Of a DNA stretch of 64,000 nt, positions 24,801 through 35,000 are shown in pieces. Below the pieces are notes generated by a model that was not told where the DNA came from, made no database searches, and saw only the letters and a program-made list of their open reading frames with translations. The DNA is from an uncultured Methanoregula sp. Lineage in GTDB: Archaea > Halobacteriota > Methanomicrobia > Methanomicrobiales > Methanospirillaceae. Position 1 is the stretch's first letter, and each line of letters starts with the position of its first letter. The stretch spans positions 1,550,001-1,614,000 of the forward strand of contig NZ_OY787453.1 of NCBI RefSeq assembly GCF_963678795.1, read 5' to 3'. The position numbers and the translations under genes are program-made.

Positions 24801-25753
24801 ATCAGTACCAGGGGTTGTATCTCTGATGGAGAGGGGCCAAAAGATTTTTCAGTTGTGCCGGTTTGAACTCCCTCCCGGTAGCGTTTCACCCAGTGGGCGA
24901 GCAGGGCAGATTTTCCTGACCCGGAATCACCAAGAATAACCAGAGGCGGACCGTTTCCCCGGGCATGGGCATCGAGCGTATCGAAATAGTGTTGCCGTTC
25001 GATATAAATCCCGAACCGGCTCTTTGCAAAGGTCTCATGCACTGCAGTTTCGCGGTCAAGAGCATCGCGCTTGCCGGGCGGGGGGAATTGTTCAATCACT
25101 TCAAGAAGATCCTGCAGGACACGCGAACCGAACTCCCGGGGGTTACGGTAATTTTCCCGCACGGGAATGCCGGATTTACGGATCTCCTCTTTGAGCGAGA
25201 GGAGTTTTTCCCGCCGTAATTCAACCCGGCGGCCGGTCTCTTTTGTCCCGTGCAGTCTAATCTCGTCAGCGGTTGGACATTCAAGAAAATCCTGTTGCCG
25301 GGTTTTGGGAATTGTTTCAATGTACGCCGGGTCCCGGAAATAAAAGAACGACCGGCCTGCCATAGCGGGATTGTTCAGCACCCCGTGCAGGATCTCAAGT
25401 GCCGTAACAGAATTTTCGAAATGCCCGTTCAGCCATGGCTGCTGGTTCCGGAGATCTTCGGGGATTTCGTCCGGCACCCACCCGTACCGCTCACCAAGGA
25501 TGCCGATGATATAGGGTTTACACCGGTCTATCTCGGCAAGACAGATCGGGAGCACTTCCCCCCGCTCGGCCTGATCTTCCGTGATGCCCCAGCGGAGGTC
25601 CACTTCGCCCCATTCGATATCCCGCTCTTCGCAGAGTTTCCGGAGGGCCGGGAAGACCCTTTTTGCCAGCTCGTCCCGCTCCTCCTGCATGTCGCGGAAG
25701 GTCGAGGAGATGAATACCCGGATACGCCGTGGCTCTTCAGGTGGCATGTTCAT
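21842..25753 (-). CDS. DUF4062 - STAND-type NTPase - TPR repeat protein
   Basis: The 1303-residue protein has an N-terminal DUF4062 domain (RVFISSTFRDMQEERDELAK, VDLRWGITEDQA). The P-loop NTPase has Walker A GDSGSGKS near residue 272 and a Walker B-like LIIDALNQLE near 377, the pattern of NACHT/STAND ATPases. A helical relay region follows. From about residue 690 to the C-terminus there are about 14 TPR-like units of 40 residues, each with a C-R-E-T-G-[ND] turn. STAND proteins act as triggered switches: the repeats sense a ligand, the NTPase oligomerises, and the N-terminal domain is the effector. That reading is inferred. The gene stands alone, convergent with the TIR gene and divergent from the 26099 gene. 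Confidence 0.88.
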   Translation of the reverse strand: MNMPPEEPRRIRVFISSTFRDMQEERDELAKRVFPALRKLCEERDIEWGEVDLRWGITEDQAERGEVLPICLAEIDRCKPYIIGILGERYGWVPDEIPEDLRNQQPWLNGHFENSVTALEILHGVLNNPAMAGRSFFYFRDPAYIETIPKTRQQDFLECPTADEIRLHGTKETGRRVELRREKLLSLKEEIRKSGIPVRENYRNPREFGSRVLQDLLEVIEQFPPPGKRDALDRETAVHETFAKSRFGIYIERQHYFDTLDAHARGNGPPLVILGDSGSGKSALLAHWVKRYREGVQTGTTEKSFGPSPSEIQPLVLIHFIGASEESTDYVAMLRRIMGELRRHFRFDEEIPERPEEIRAAFANWLHMAAARGKVILIIDALNQLEDRDGAPDLVWLPTVIPSNIRLIVSTLPGRSLDSLKERGWPAMNVEPLAHDEQEELIRFYLAQYRRTPSVELVQKISNASQSKNPLYLRCLLEELRLYGDHDTLMAEAERYLRAREIDGLFCLILERWEKDFNRDRPELVQDVMKLIWASRRGLSEPELLDMTGRDGNPMPGAFWSPLSLSMEKALINRSGLLGFFHDYLKKAVEARYLGSESARNQAHLRIAGYFETPGISPRALEELPWQYDRAGAWDLLHVLLRNLNFFQHLWTMNPYDVKMYWADLETRSLYRMVETYRDMLHHPEEYGDSTWNLATLFSDTGNLKEGLILQQFLTRFYRERGDRGNYQASLGNQAGMLRLLARFNEAMELLREQEQICRETGNRAGLCRSLGSQATILSRVWAKPDEAIALHKEEERICRETGDRPALQASLGNQADILKTWGRLEEALELLKEQERICQETGNRAGLSRSLCGQASILMKGGRLEEAMELHREEERICREIGDREMLSACLGNQALILRIWGRLEEAMELHREVERICRETGDLDGLEISLGARAMILRTWSRLEEALELLKEQERICRETGNRARMLVSLGNRAIVLADFGDLDGAMKLHKEEEQICRETGDTIGLLESLVYRAHILYDRSDLNGALALYTEAEKVCRETGNNLDLYAPLANRANILYTRGDLAGAEKAYAEAEKICRETGNKDGLSSCLSNRSNILFVRSDFDGAMTLLKEAEQISRELNNKNRLQFILQNQGLILKNNKDPDGALALYAEAGQICRETGDKNGLSTAIQYRADILAERDDPDSALALYTEAEQICRETGDKNGLQAVLTSKGELLKAKGDPDGALALHTEAEQICRELKNVGGLSLSLYYQALLFFKQGKNRKALDYAEEAYRLADETGITIIINRIKPSLEEIRRACE

Positions 25754-26098
25754 TATTCCCGGACAAGTATTATTCCGCTCCGGTATCTTGGATATTATGA
25801 TTTTATCCTGACCGGGAATGATATCACGATTTTTCTGGTTTCACGCGGGTTTGTGGTCAGATGGTTTGGATCCTCAAAAGCCGGATGATTTACCACATAC
25901 GGTTTGAACAGTCGCTCAGACAATTCTCTTCATCCCTCCTCCACGTTCAGATATTCCCGTGCAGCGCGTAAAAATACACTATAAACCATCATACCGGTTT
26001 TCATTACACTCGCAGGTTTTTACTGTCCCGATCAAAAAACAAAGCCTTAAGATAACAATTATATTAATGGATCAATTAGTCCCAGAAGGTCGATCCAG
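25754..26098. other. Divergent intergenic region
   Basis: This region separates the DUF4062-TPR gene from the deoxyribosyltransferase-like gene. It contains AATTATATTAATGG at about 26059-26072, a TATA-like sequence 30-36 bases before ATG 26099, and AT-rich sequence near 25790-25805 that could serve the minus-strand gene. No coding frame with support. Confidence 0.5.
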
Positions 26099-28408
26099 AT
26101 GTCAACGGTATCTTCCACAAAATTTTCTGAATTACTGAGCAGGTGCAATCCGCGTATTATGAAGCGTTGTTTCATGACGGGAAAACAATGCATCTTTTCA
26201 TCAATCATTGCTGAAAAAACTGCAATATCAAAAGACCGGAAGAAAAACGGGGCACAGAGAACTGATGATGACCTTAACCTTTTTATTATCATGCCGTTTC
26301 GGCCCAATATCGAGACGTTTTACCAGTGGAGTCTCAAGCCGTTCTTAATTGAGAACGGTTTAAAACATCTCAATATCCGGAAATCCGATGAAGTCACGGA
26401 TATGGGGTATATTGTCTGCGAAAAAATATGTAAAAAGATCCAGGAATCGGATCTCGTTTTTGCGGATATCTCGATAGGGAATACCAATGTTTTTTACGAG
26501 ATCTGGCTTGCGTACGGACTTGGGCGGCCGGTAATCCTGTTACAGGAAAGATCAGTGAAAAAAGATCTTTTCCTGGACCCACGGGTCCGGACCTGTATCA
26601 GTTACAACAAAAATTTCCAGCACGATATTAATGAGAAGATCCTCCGGTACCATGGTCTTGAAAATCTCGGAAAAGAGCTGAGCGGCCCCCTTGAAAAATC
26701 CATTATCGAGCCCTTCATCCAGAAAAACATGAAAATGGATCTGAAAATTTCAGTCCTGGATTTTTCCCCAGCCCATCTGCCAAATAAAAACACGGTGGAA
26801 ACTCCAGAAATAACGGACGATATTACCCTGGATTTCCACGGCATTCTCAAAGGCGCCTGCACGGTTGCAATGAAAAAGATCAAAGCGCAGCTCGACAGCA
26901 ATGAGACCCAGATACCGGTCGATATCCGGCAGCAGATAAAAAATAATATCGAGAGTGAAAAAGATGACGAACAGGACAACGGGAAAAAGAGATCAAAAGA
27001 GAAAGCAGAAGAATTCCCGGTTATCCAGACGATAAAAGTAGACGGTATACAGGGATTTGATCACATCACGCAGCAGATCGGGTCCTCTTTTTGTACCGTT
27101 ATTGATGTGACGCCGGACCAGCCGGAGAGTATCCTTGCCTATTTCTGGCTGGGATACTGCCATGCCCGGGGCTGTAACGTAATACCGGTCTTCAAGATGA
27201 AGAACAAGGATGATCTCCCGAAGATCTCAAGTAAACTTGCTTTTGATATCCGCTCGCTCTGGTTCGCTGATTATTATGCAGACGAAGCATACAAGTTCGA
27301 GCCGCGGATACGGGAGATCCTTGAATATTTATTGATCCGGGACCTGCCGGACCGGCAGAAGCGGGATTTCTGGAACCTCTTTCCCCCGGAAAAAGAGATC
27401 AAGGTATTTACCGGGGCAATCCATGCGAATGAACAGATCCGGGAAGTCGTGGGAGACTGGGATGTCAGGACGGTATCCGAGATTTTCTCTTACCTGCCCA
27501 TGATCCGGGAAACCCGGCCACCGCAACTGGTAACACCGTTCCACTCCCCTGAGGAGGCGTTCAACCAGTTCAAAAGAGACAAGAGACGCGAGACCGGATT
27601 GGAAATAACAGATAAGAACGAATCTGGTTTCTTTGCCGAATTCATTAATATTTTCAACAATGACCTGGATGAACAGCTCAGGAATTGCAACGCCATTGTT
27701 GTTGCTTCCCCGGATGTCAACCCGGTTGCCGAGTTTCTGCTGAACAAGATCTCCCGTTCAACCTCCGAGAATTGCCCACACCAGGCGTTCCAGGAGTGTA
27801 TGCACCCGAATTTCAATGGTTATGTCGTGGTCAAGGAGAAGGATAATCCTTCGGAACTAAAATTCAAACGCATGTTCTACCTGGAAAAAAAGCGGTCTCT
27901 TGATGCGCAGCCGAAACGTGGTTTTTTTGAACACAAGGATATCTACCTGAAAAAAGAGAACGACATATACCTCCAGGATTATTATAACCAGGACGAGGAC
28001 AACGAGGATTTTTCATTACTGGGACACCTGCTCGTTGCCAGGTACCCCCCGCAGGAGGACGGCAATTTTGTCATCCTCTTAAACGGCGTTAGCGGGCCGG
28101 CAACGTTTGCCCTTGCGCAGATACTTACCGGCGGAGGGCATAACCCGACAGGCCCGTACATGAACACCCGGTCCGAGTCCATGCTCAAGGCTATCAACAA
28201 ACGCCTTGTTGAACCAAACTGTATCGGTGTCCAAGGGATCGTTAAGATCTCCTTAAAACGCGATCATCCGAGACGGACAGGCATTACCGATGGAACCCCG
28301 GCGAGCGGCCCCGTGGAAAAGAGAAGGTACATTACGAATGTTGACAGCCGCCGGGTAGATTCATGGGAATGGTTCGACGAGGATCACCCGCAGTCAATTT
28401 TTAAATAA
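26099..28408 (+). CDS. Protein with nucleoside 2-deoxyribosyltransferase-like modules
   Basis: The 769-residue protein begins with a CFMTGKQC cysteine pair. A module (residues about 60-150) follows with LNLFIIMPFRPN, KKIQESDLVFADISIGNTNV and FYEIWLAYGLGRPVILL, the signature of nucleoside 2-deoxyribosyltransferase-like/TIR-related folds. A second such module is visible near residues 310-360 (TVIDVTPDQPESILAYFWLG, CHARGCNVIPV). The last 300 residues contain CNAIVVASPDVNPVAEF and NFVILLNGVSGPATFAL, a pattern I cannot name. Fold relatives process nucleotides or NAD in conflict systems. An ATG at 26159 is an alternative start. T-run 28409-28414 after the stop is a probable terminator. Confidence 0.65.
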   Translation: MSTVSSTKFSELLSRCNPRIMKRCFMTGKQCIFSSIIAEKTAISKDRKKNGAQRTDDDLNLFIIMPFRPNIETFYQWSLKPFLIENGLKHLNIRKSDEVTDMGYIVCEKICKKIQESDLVFADISIGNTNVFYEIWLAYGLGRPVILLQERSVKKDLFLDPRVRTCISYNKNFQHDINEKILRYHGLENLGKELSGPLEKSIIEPFIQKNMKMDLKISVLDFSPAHLPNKNTVETPEITDDITLDFHGILKGACTVAMKKIKAQLDSNETQIPVDIRQQIKNNIESEKDDEQDNGKKRSKEKAEEFPVIQTIKVDGIQGFDHITQQIGSSFCTVIDVTPDQPESILAYFWLGYCHARGCNVIPVFKMKNKDDLPKISSKLAFDIRSLWFADYYADEAYKFEPRIREILEYLLIRDLPDRQKRDFWNLFPPEKEIKVFTGAIHANEQIREVVGDWDVRTVSEIFSYLPMIRETRPPQLVTPFHSPEEAFNQFKRDKRRETGLEITDKNESGFFAEFINIFNNDLDEQLRNCNAIVVASPDVNPVAEFLLNKISRSTSENCPHQAFQECMHPNFNGYVVVKEKDNPSELKFKRMFYLEKKRSLDAQPKRGFFEHKDIYLKKENDIYLQDYYNQDEDNEDFSLLGHLLVARYPPQEDGNFVILLNGVSGPATFALAQILTGGGHNPTGPYMNTRSESMLKAINKRLVEPNCIGVQGIVKISLKRDHPRRTGITDGTPASGPVEKRRYITNVDSRRVDSWEWFDEDHPQSIFK

Positions 28409-28414
28409 TTTTTT
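28409..28414 (+). terminator. Oligo-T terminator
   Basis: Six T residues start directly after the TAA of the 26099 gene. Confidence 0.45.
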
Positions 28415-28540
28415 ATGAGGCCTCTGGAAACAGATAATGGCGATAAAGAGAGCACGGAATAGCGAGATATATGGTGATGGCAATTCATCCCATGCAACCA
28501 ATCAAATGGGAATAGCAGGAACCTGGTAGTCGATCCGGTT

Positions 28541-29085
28541 TAAAATCCTATTACTTTTATACTCCCCAGACTTTATTTCAAGTATCCATGTCCACATCCT
28601 GGAAGACCGTCAGCATCTTCATCAGCAGCACGTTCAATGACATGCACGCCGAGCGGGACTATCTCGTGAAACGGGTATTTCCCGAGCTGCGGGAATGGTG
28701 CGGGAAGCGGAAACTGCGACTGGTGGATATTGACCTGCGCTGGGGTGTCACGGAAGAGGATGCAACCCGGCACAAGAATGTGGTCAAAGTATGCCTCGAC
28801 CGGATCGATGCATGCCGGCCATTTTTTCTCTGTTTTTTGGGGCAGCGGCGGGGATGGGTACCGGATAAAGGAGATGTCTCAAAAGAGACGTGTGAAACTT
28901 ATAACGACCTGAAAGATTGGCTCGGGAATGTCTCAGTCACAGAACTGGAGATTCTCCATGCTGCAATAAATCCCCTGAATGATAAAGACAGGGCACAATA
29001 TTCGTTCTTTTACCTGCGGGACGATTCGTATCTCAAAGACCTGCCCGTGGATCCGCCGCTTACCCGGAAAACGTACACAAATGAG
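28541..29085 (+). repeat. Duplicated 545-bp segment, copy 1 (promoter and 5' end of a giant gene)
   Basis: This segment matches 35348-35892 at all but four positions, all within the first 60 bases of coding sequence. It covers the TATA box and codons 1-166. Identity stops abruptly at codon 166; beyond it the two genes are clearly diverged. Such a sharp boundary suggests gene conversion or a recent exchange. Confidence 0.9.
28555..28562 (+). promoter_or_regulatory. TATA box for giant WD40 gene 1
   Basis: TTTTATAC centred about 30 bases before ATG 28588, which fits a transcript that starts within a few bases of the start codon (leaderless or nearly so). Confidence 0.6.
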
Positions 29086-32000
29086 GGCATCCCGGACCAA
29101 AACGAAAGGGTACGTGCCGATACAGAATTGGCCCTTTGGCGGGATCAGAAAATTCCTGCTACAGATCGTCCTGTCCATCATTATTCCGCAACGTGGAATG
29201 AGAACGCGTCAACACCCGAGTTAAGAATTCCCCTGCAATGTCCCTCGTCAAATCCGGTAAACCAGAAGCAGTGGCAAAATCTCTGGAAGACTGAAGCAGG
29301 GATTGAAGTCGCGGATTTGGATATCGAAAAACATCCGGAACTTGCAGAGAAGGCACAGATATTCAACGAGACCCTTTCCCAAGGCAGACTGGGCAATTTT
29401 ACATCCGATGGAAAGCCGCTCAGCGGGATTATTCTTGACGATCTGAAACGGGCAATTGAGGAACGATATCCAGAACATTGTGAGATTCCGGAAGAATCCG
29501 ATTTACAAAAAGAGCTCGATCAGCAGGAGCAGTTCCTGCACTTGAATAGCGAGGGATTCATAGAACGGACCGGAGATTTTGATCAACTCGATGCATATGC
29601 TGATGGGGATTCCCGGAACCTCTTTGTTCTTACTGCCCCCGGCGGCATGGGCAAGACGATGCTCCTGGCCAATTGGATCAATCATTATCGGAGGAAAACA
29701 GAGGGGGAAGAGGTTGCACTCTTTTACCGGTTTATTGGTGCAAGCGACCGGTCTACGACAGTAGATTCATTGTTGAGGTACCTTCTTAAAGAGATAAAAG
29801 AGAATGCCAGACTCTTTGAAGATGAAATTCCGAATGATCCGGAAGAACTCTGGAAAAAATGGTTGGAACTGCTTGAGAAGATTGGAAGAAAGAAAAAAAT
29901 AATTATCGTTATTGATTCTGTAAATCAGCTTGAATCGAGATTATCAGACCTCCGCTGGGTTCAACGACAGATGCCATGGGGGATTAAAACAATTATCAGC
30001 TTTAAACGCGATGGCGATGATGCAGAAAAATTTCACTCCCAATTAACTGAAAGCACATCAGCAACTCTTGCCGAGGTCAAACCATTCACCAATGCAGAAG
30101 ACCAGCGAGCAATTATCACCGCGTACCTTAGCCAGTACCTCAAGGAGCTTGATGAATCCCGGATCGCTGAATTAATTGCGGTACCGGGTGCTGTGAACCC
30201 GCTTTTCCTGAAGATTGTCCTCTCTGAACTAAGAGTATTCGGTACGTTCACGAATATTGGGGAAAAGATACGAAAGGACTTTGGCACAACACCGGTCAGC
30301 GCATTTGGTGCTGTTCTTCGACGGCTGGAAAACGATCCTTCGTATTCCCAGGATGAACTGAACTGGGCGGTTCCGTTCCTTTTTGGCATGATCTCCCATG
30401 CCCGACAGGGTTTGTCAGAAGAAGAACTTATTTGTCTCTTCCAGCAGGAGATGGAGCGGGAAAACCTTAAAAAAGAGAGGGACGCTGTTCAGGATTCAAT
30501 CCGGCTTATTCTTCGTCAGGTCCGGCCTTTCCTTGCGGTACGGGATGGGCGGCATGACTTTTTTTATGAGAGTTTCCGGCTTGCAGCGATCGACCGGTAT
30601 GAAGGAGATGACAAAGAGCCAAATCAGCATGTGTCGATGGAATGGCACCGGGGACTTGCAGAATATTTCGAAGGGCTGCCGGTATGGGTTTCACAAAAAG
30701 AAAACCGGCCGACTCTTCGGAGAGCTGCTGAACTGTCCTACCATTTATCATGGGCAGGGAAAATAGATCATCTGGCTGATTTGATCCTTGAATACGAACT
30801 GCTTGAATCAATTATTTTCGGAATGGGACCACATGCTGCAATCGAGAATATCTCATTGGTTCTGACACCACCGGTACATCCTGAAAGTATTATAAATCCC
30901 GACAGAAATGATGTGTTAAGACTTATCAGGGGAGCACTTCGACTTTCGGCTCATGTGCTTGTACAAAAACCCGATCAGCTCCCGGGTCAGCTTGCCGGGC
31001 GGTTACGGGGATTACCAAAACCGGATGTCAGGAAATTTGTTGATCATCTCGACCGGTTTGACAGATATCCATGGCTGCGCCCCATCACCCCCACACTGAC
31101 ATCTCCTGGCGGACCGTTGGTCCGGACCCTGACAGGTCATACAGACCCGGTTTTGGCAGTAGGAATTTCTCCGGATGGAGACCGGGCTGCTTCCGTTTCA
31201 GGGAATTTCATGGAACTGACAAAATGCTCATTAAAATTGTGGGACTTGGAGAAAGGTCAGGAACTTGCTTCTGTTAAGTGCTTTATCGATTCAGACAATG
31301 CTGTGGATATGACCCCGGATGCCCGGCGCATGGTCACTGGATCATATAATAAGACCCTGAAAGTATGGGATCTGGACACTGGCAGGATACTCCACACTCT
31401 CGCCGGCCATTCTAACACTGTCAGGGCTATTGCAATAACGCCGGACGGGAATCTTGCGGTCTCCGGATCAAAGGATAATACACTAAAAGTATGGGATCTG
31501 GAATCAGGCAGGTTAATTCACACCCTCCAGGGGCATACCGATTCGGTGTGGTCGGTGGCAGTGACTCCGGATGGGCATCTGGCCGTCTCTGTATCTGATG
31601 ATAACACCATGAAGATCTGGGATTTGAAGACCGCCCGGGAACTTGCCAATCTTGCAGGCCACACGGGTTCAATCACGGCTGTGGCAATGAGCCCTGACGG
31701 CAGGAAGGCAATCTCCGCATCAGATGACAGGACCCTGAAAATATGGGACCTGGTGGGATACCGTATACTCCATACCCTCACCGGCCACACGGAGGCAGTC
31801 ATATCCGTGGCAGTGACGCCGGATGGGAATCGGGCGGTCTCTGTTTCGGAAGATAATACCATGATAATCTGGGATATGGAGACTGGCAGGAAACTGGTCG
31901 CACTGGAAAATGGTCCTACACAGTCTATGAAAGAGATCAGGGCCATTGCAGTGACGCCGGATGGACGGTGTGCAATCAGTATATCAAAAGAGAAAACTCT

Positions 32001-35000
32001 GACCGTCTGGGACCTGGGACTCGTCCGTAAACGTTTCAAACTATCAGGCCATACTGAGGCCGTCACAACCCTGGCCGTTGATGGCCGGCGGATTGTCTCC
32101 GGGTCTGAAGATAAAACTCTGATAGTCTGGAATCTGGAGTCCGGCCAGATAATCCATACTCTCTCCGGTCATACCGGTTCGGTCCTGAAAGTGGCATTGA
32201 TTCCGGATGGGCATCGGGCCGTGTCTGTATCAGATGATAAGACGATCAAAGTATGGGATTTGGAGACAGGACGAATAATTCACACACTCTCCGTCCATCC
32301 AACGGCAGTCACTGCCATGACCGTGGATGGCCGGCAGATTGTCTCCGGGTCTGAAGATAAAACACTGACTGTATGGGATCTGGAATCCGGCCGGATACGC
32401 CACATTCTCACGGGCCATACGGGTTTGGTCCGGGGAGTGGCACTGACACCGGATGGCCGGCGGGCCGTCTCCGGGTCAAGTGATAAGACTTTGAAGGTCT
32501 GGGATCTGGTGTCCGGCCGGCTGCTTCATACACTCTCCGGTCATACCGGTTCGATCCTGGGAGTGGCAGTGATGCCGGACGGGCAGCGGGCTGTATCTGT
32601 CTCGGAGGATAAGACCCTGAAGATCTGGGATTTGAAGACCGGCCGGGAACTTGCCAATCTTGCGGGCCTCACGGATTCAATGACGGCAGCGGCAATATCA
32701 CCGGAAGGTCGGAAGGTTCTCTCCGGGTCTTTTGATATGAACGTGAAAGTCTGGGATGCAGAGACTGGCCGGTTGCTTCATACACTCTCCGGCCATACTG
32801 ATATAATCACAGAAATAACCGTAACGCCGGACGGGCACCGGGCTGTCACCGGATCAGTGGATGGGACCCAGAGGGTGTGGGATATCGAGAACGGATGGGA
32901 ACTCGGTACTCTTGAAAGTGATTTTTCACGGTACAATCCAGAAATCACGGGAGTGACTATCACCTCGGATGGCCGGCGGGTCGTCTCCGGGTCAAGGGAT
33001 AATACTTTAAAGGTTTGGGACATGGAATCCGGCCGGGAACTCACCATTCTTGCCGGTCATACATCAGGGATTAAGGCACTAGCAGTGACACCCGATGGCC
33101 GGCAGGTCATCTCCGCTTCAGATGATAGGACTCTGAAAGCCTGGGATCTGGTGTCCGGCCGGCTGCTTCACACATTCTCCAGCCATACTGATTCAGTCAT
33201 AGGAGCGGCAGTGACACCGGATGGCCGGCGGGCCGTCTCCGGGTCAAGGGATAAGACTTTGAAGGTCTGGGATCTGGTGTCCGGCCGGTTGCTCCATACT
33301 CTCTCCAGTCATACGGATTCCGTCCTGGAAGTGGCAGTGACACCGGATGGCCGGCGGGCCATCTCCGGGTCAAGGGATAAGACTTTGAAGGTCTGGGATC
33401 TGGTGTCCGGCCGGTTGCTCCATACTCTCTCTGGTCATACATCCGAAGTCAGCGCACTGGCAGTGACACCCGACGGTCGTTATGGTATCTCCGCTTCCGA
33501 TGATCAGACACTGAAAGTATGGGACCTGATGACCGGCCAGGTCCTCCATACCCTTGCCGGCCATACATCAAGGGTCAGTGCAATTGCAGTAACAAAGGAT
33601 AGTTGCCGGGTTGTTTCCGGTTCTGTTGATATGGCCCTGAAAGTCTGGGATCTGGAAACCGGCCGCGAAATTGCTACTCTCGCCGGCCATATTCATTCAG
33701 TTACCGCCATTGCGCTGATATCAGATACGCGGCAGGTAGTCTCCCGGTCGAAGGATAAGTCCCTGAAAATCCGGGATCTGGAATCCGGCAGGCTACTTCA
33801 CACACTCTTTGGCCATATGGATGAAGTTACTGCACTGGCAGTAACCCCGGACGGACGGCGGGCCATCTCCGGGTCAAGGGATAAGACTCTGAAGATCTGG
33901 GATCTGGTGTCCGGCCGGTTACTCCACACCCTCTCGGGTCATCTGGAAGAAGTCACAGACGTATGTGTGACCCCGGACGGGCACCATATTATTTCTGTGT
34001 CAGAGGATGCGAAACTCATTATCTGGGATCCTGATACCGGCCAGATATGTCACACCCTCCCGGGTCATTTTTCAGGTTTTATGAATGTAAAAAAAGAGAT
34101 AGCCCTGACACCGGACGGTCACCGGGCTATCTCGGGATCATATGATACACTGAACATCTGGGATTTAAACACTGCCGGTGAAATTGTCCCATTCACCGGC
34201 CATAAGGATAAAGTCACTGCCCTGGTAATTTCTCCGGATGGACATCAGGCCGTCTCCGGGTCAAGGGATAACACACTGAAAGTCTGGGATCTGGAAACCG
34301 GCCGGTTACTCCATACTCTCACTGGTCATACCGGGAGTATCAACGGAGTGGAAGTGACTCCGGACGGGCTCAGGGCAATCTCGGTATCAGATGATAAAAC
34401 ACTGAAAGTCTGGGATATGGAGTATGGAAAAGAAATTCTTAGTCTTTCGGATAATTCTTCAAGGCTCACAGACTGGAAAAAATCCGTGACACTGACTCCG
34501 GATGGAAGGCGTGCTATATCTCTATCATTGGATGATTCCATGGAGATCTGGGATCTAAAGTCAGGCCATAAACTCGCCACTCTTTCAGGCCATACCAAAA
34601 CAGTTCTGGCTGTAGCCATTACTCCGGACGGATGCAGGGCAATCTCATCATCACGTGATAAAACCCTGAAAGTCTGGGACCTCAAAAGCGGTCAGGATCT
34701 CACAACACTCCATGGTCATACAGATTCAGTCACTGGGGTGATAGTGACTCCGGACGGACGGCTGGCAATCTCCCGATCGATGGATCAAACCCTGAAGGTC
34801 TGGGATCTGGAATCCGGCCGTATACTCCATACACTATCAGGCCATACGGGGTGGATCACGGGAATGGCTGTGACACCGGACGGTAGCCGGGTAGTATCCG
34901 GATCAGATGATACGACATTAAAAGTCTGGGATCTGGAATCCGGCCGTATACTCCACACACTATCAGGCCATACAAAAGGTGTTACGGATGTAGCAGTGAC

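Noticed and set aside
33181..33432. Possible CRISPR-like tandem array from regularly spaced repeats
   Set aside because: The periodicity is 126 bp and in frame: these are WD40 repeats within a coding sequence, not short repeats with unique spacers.
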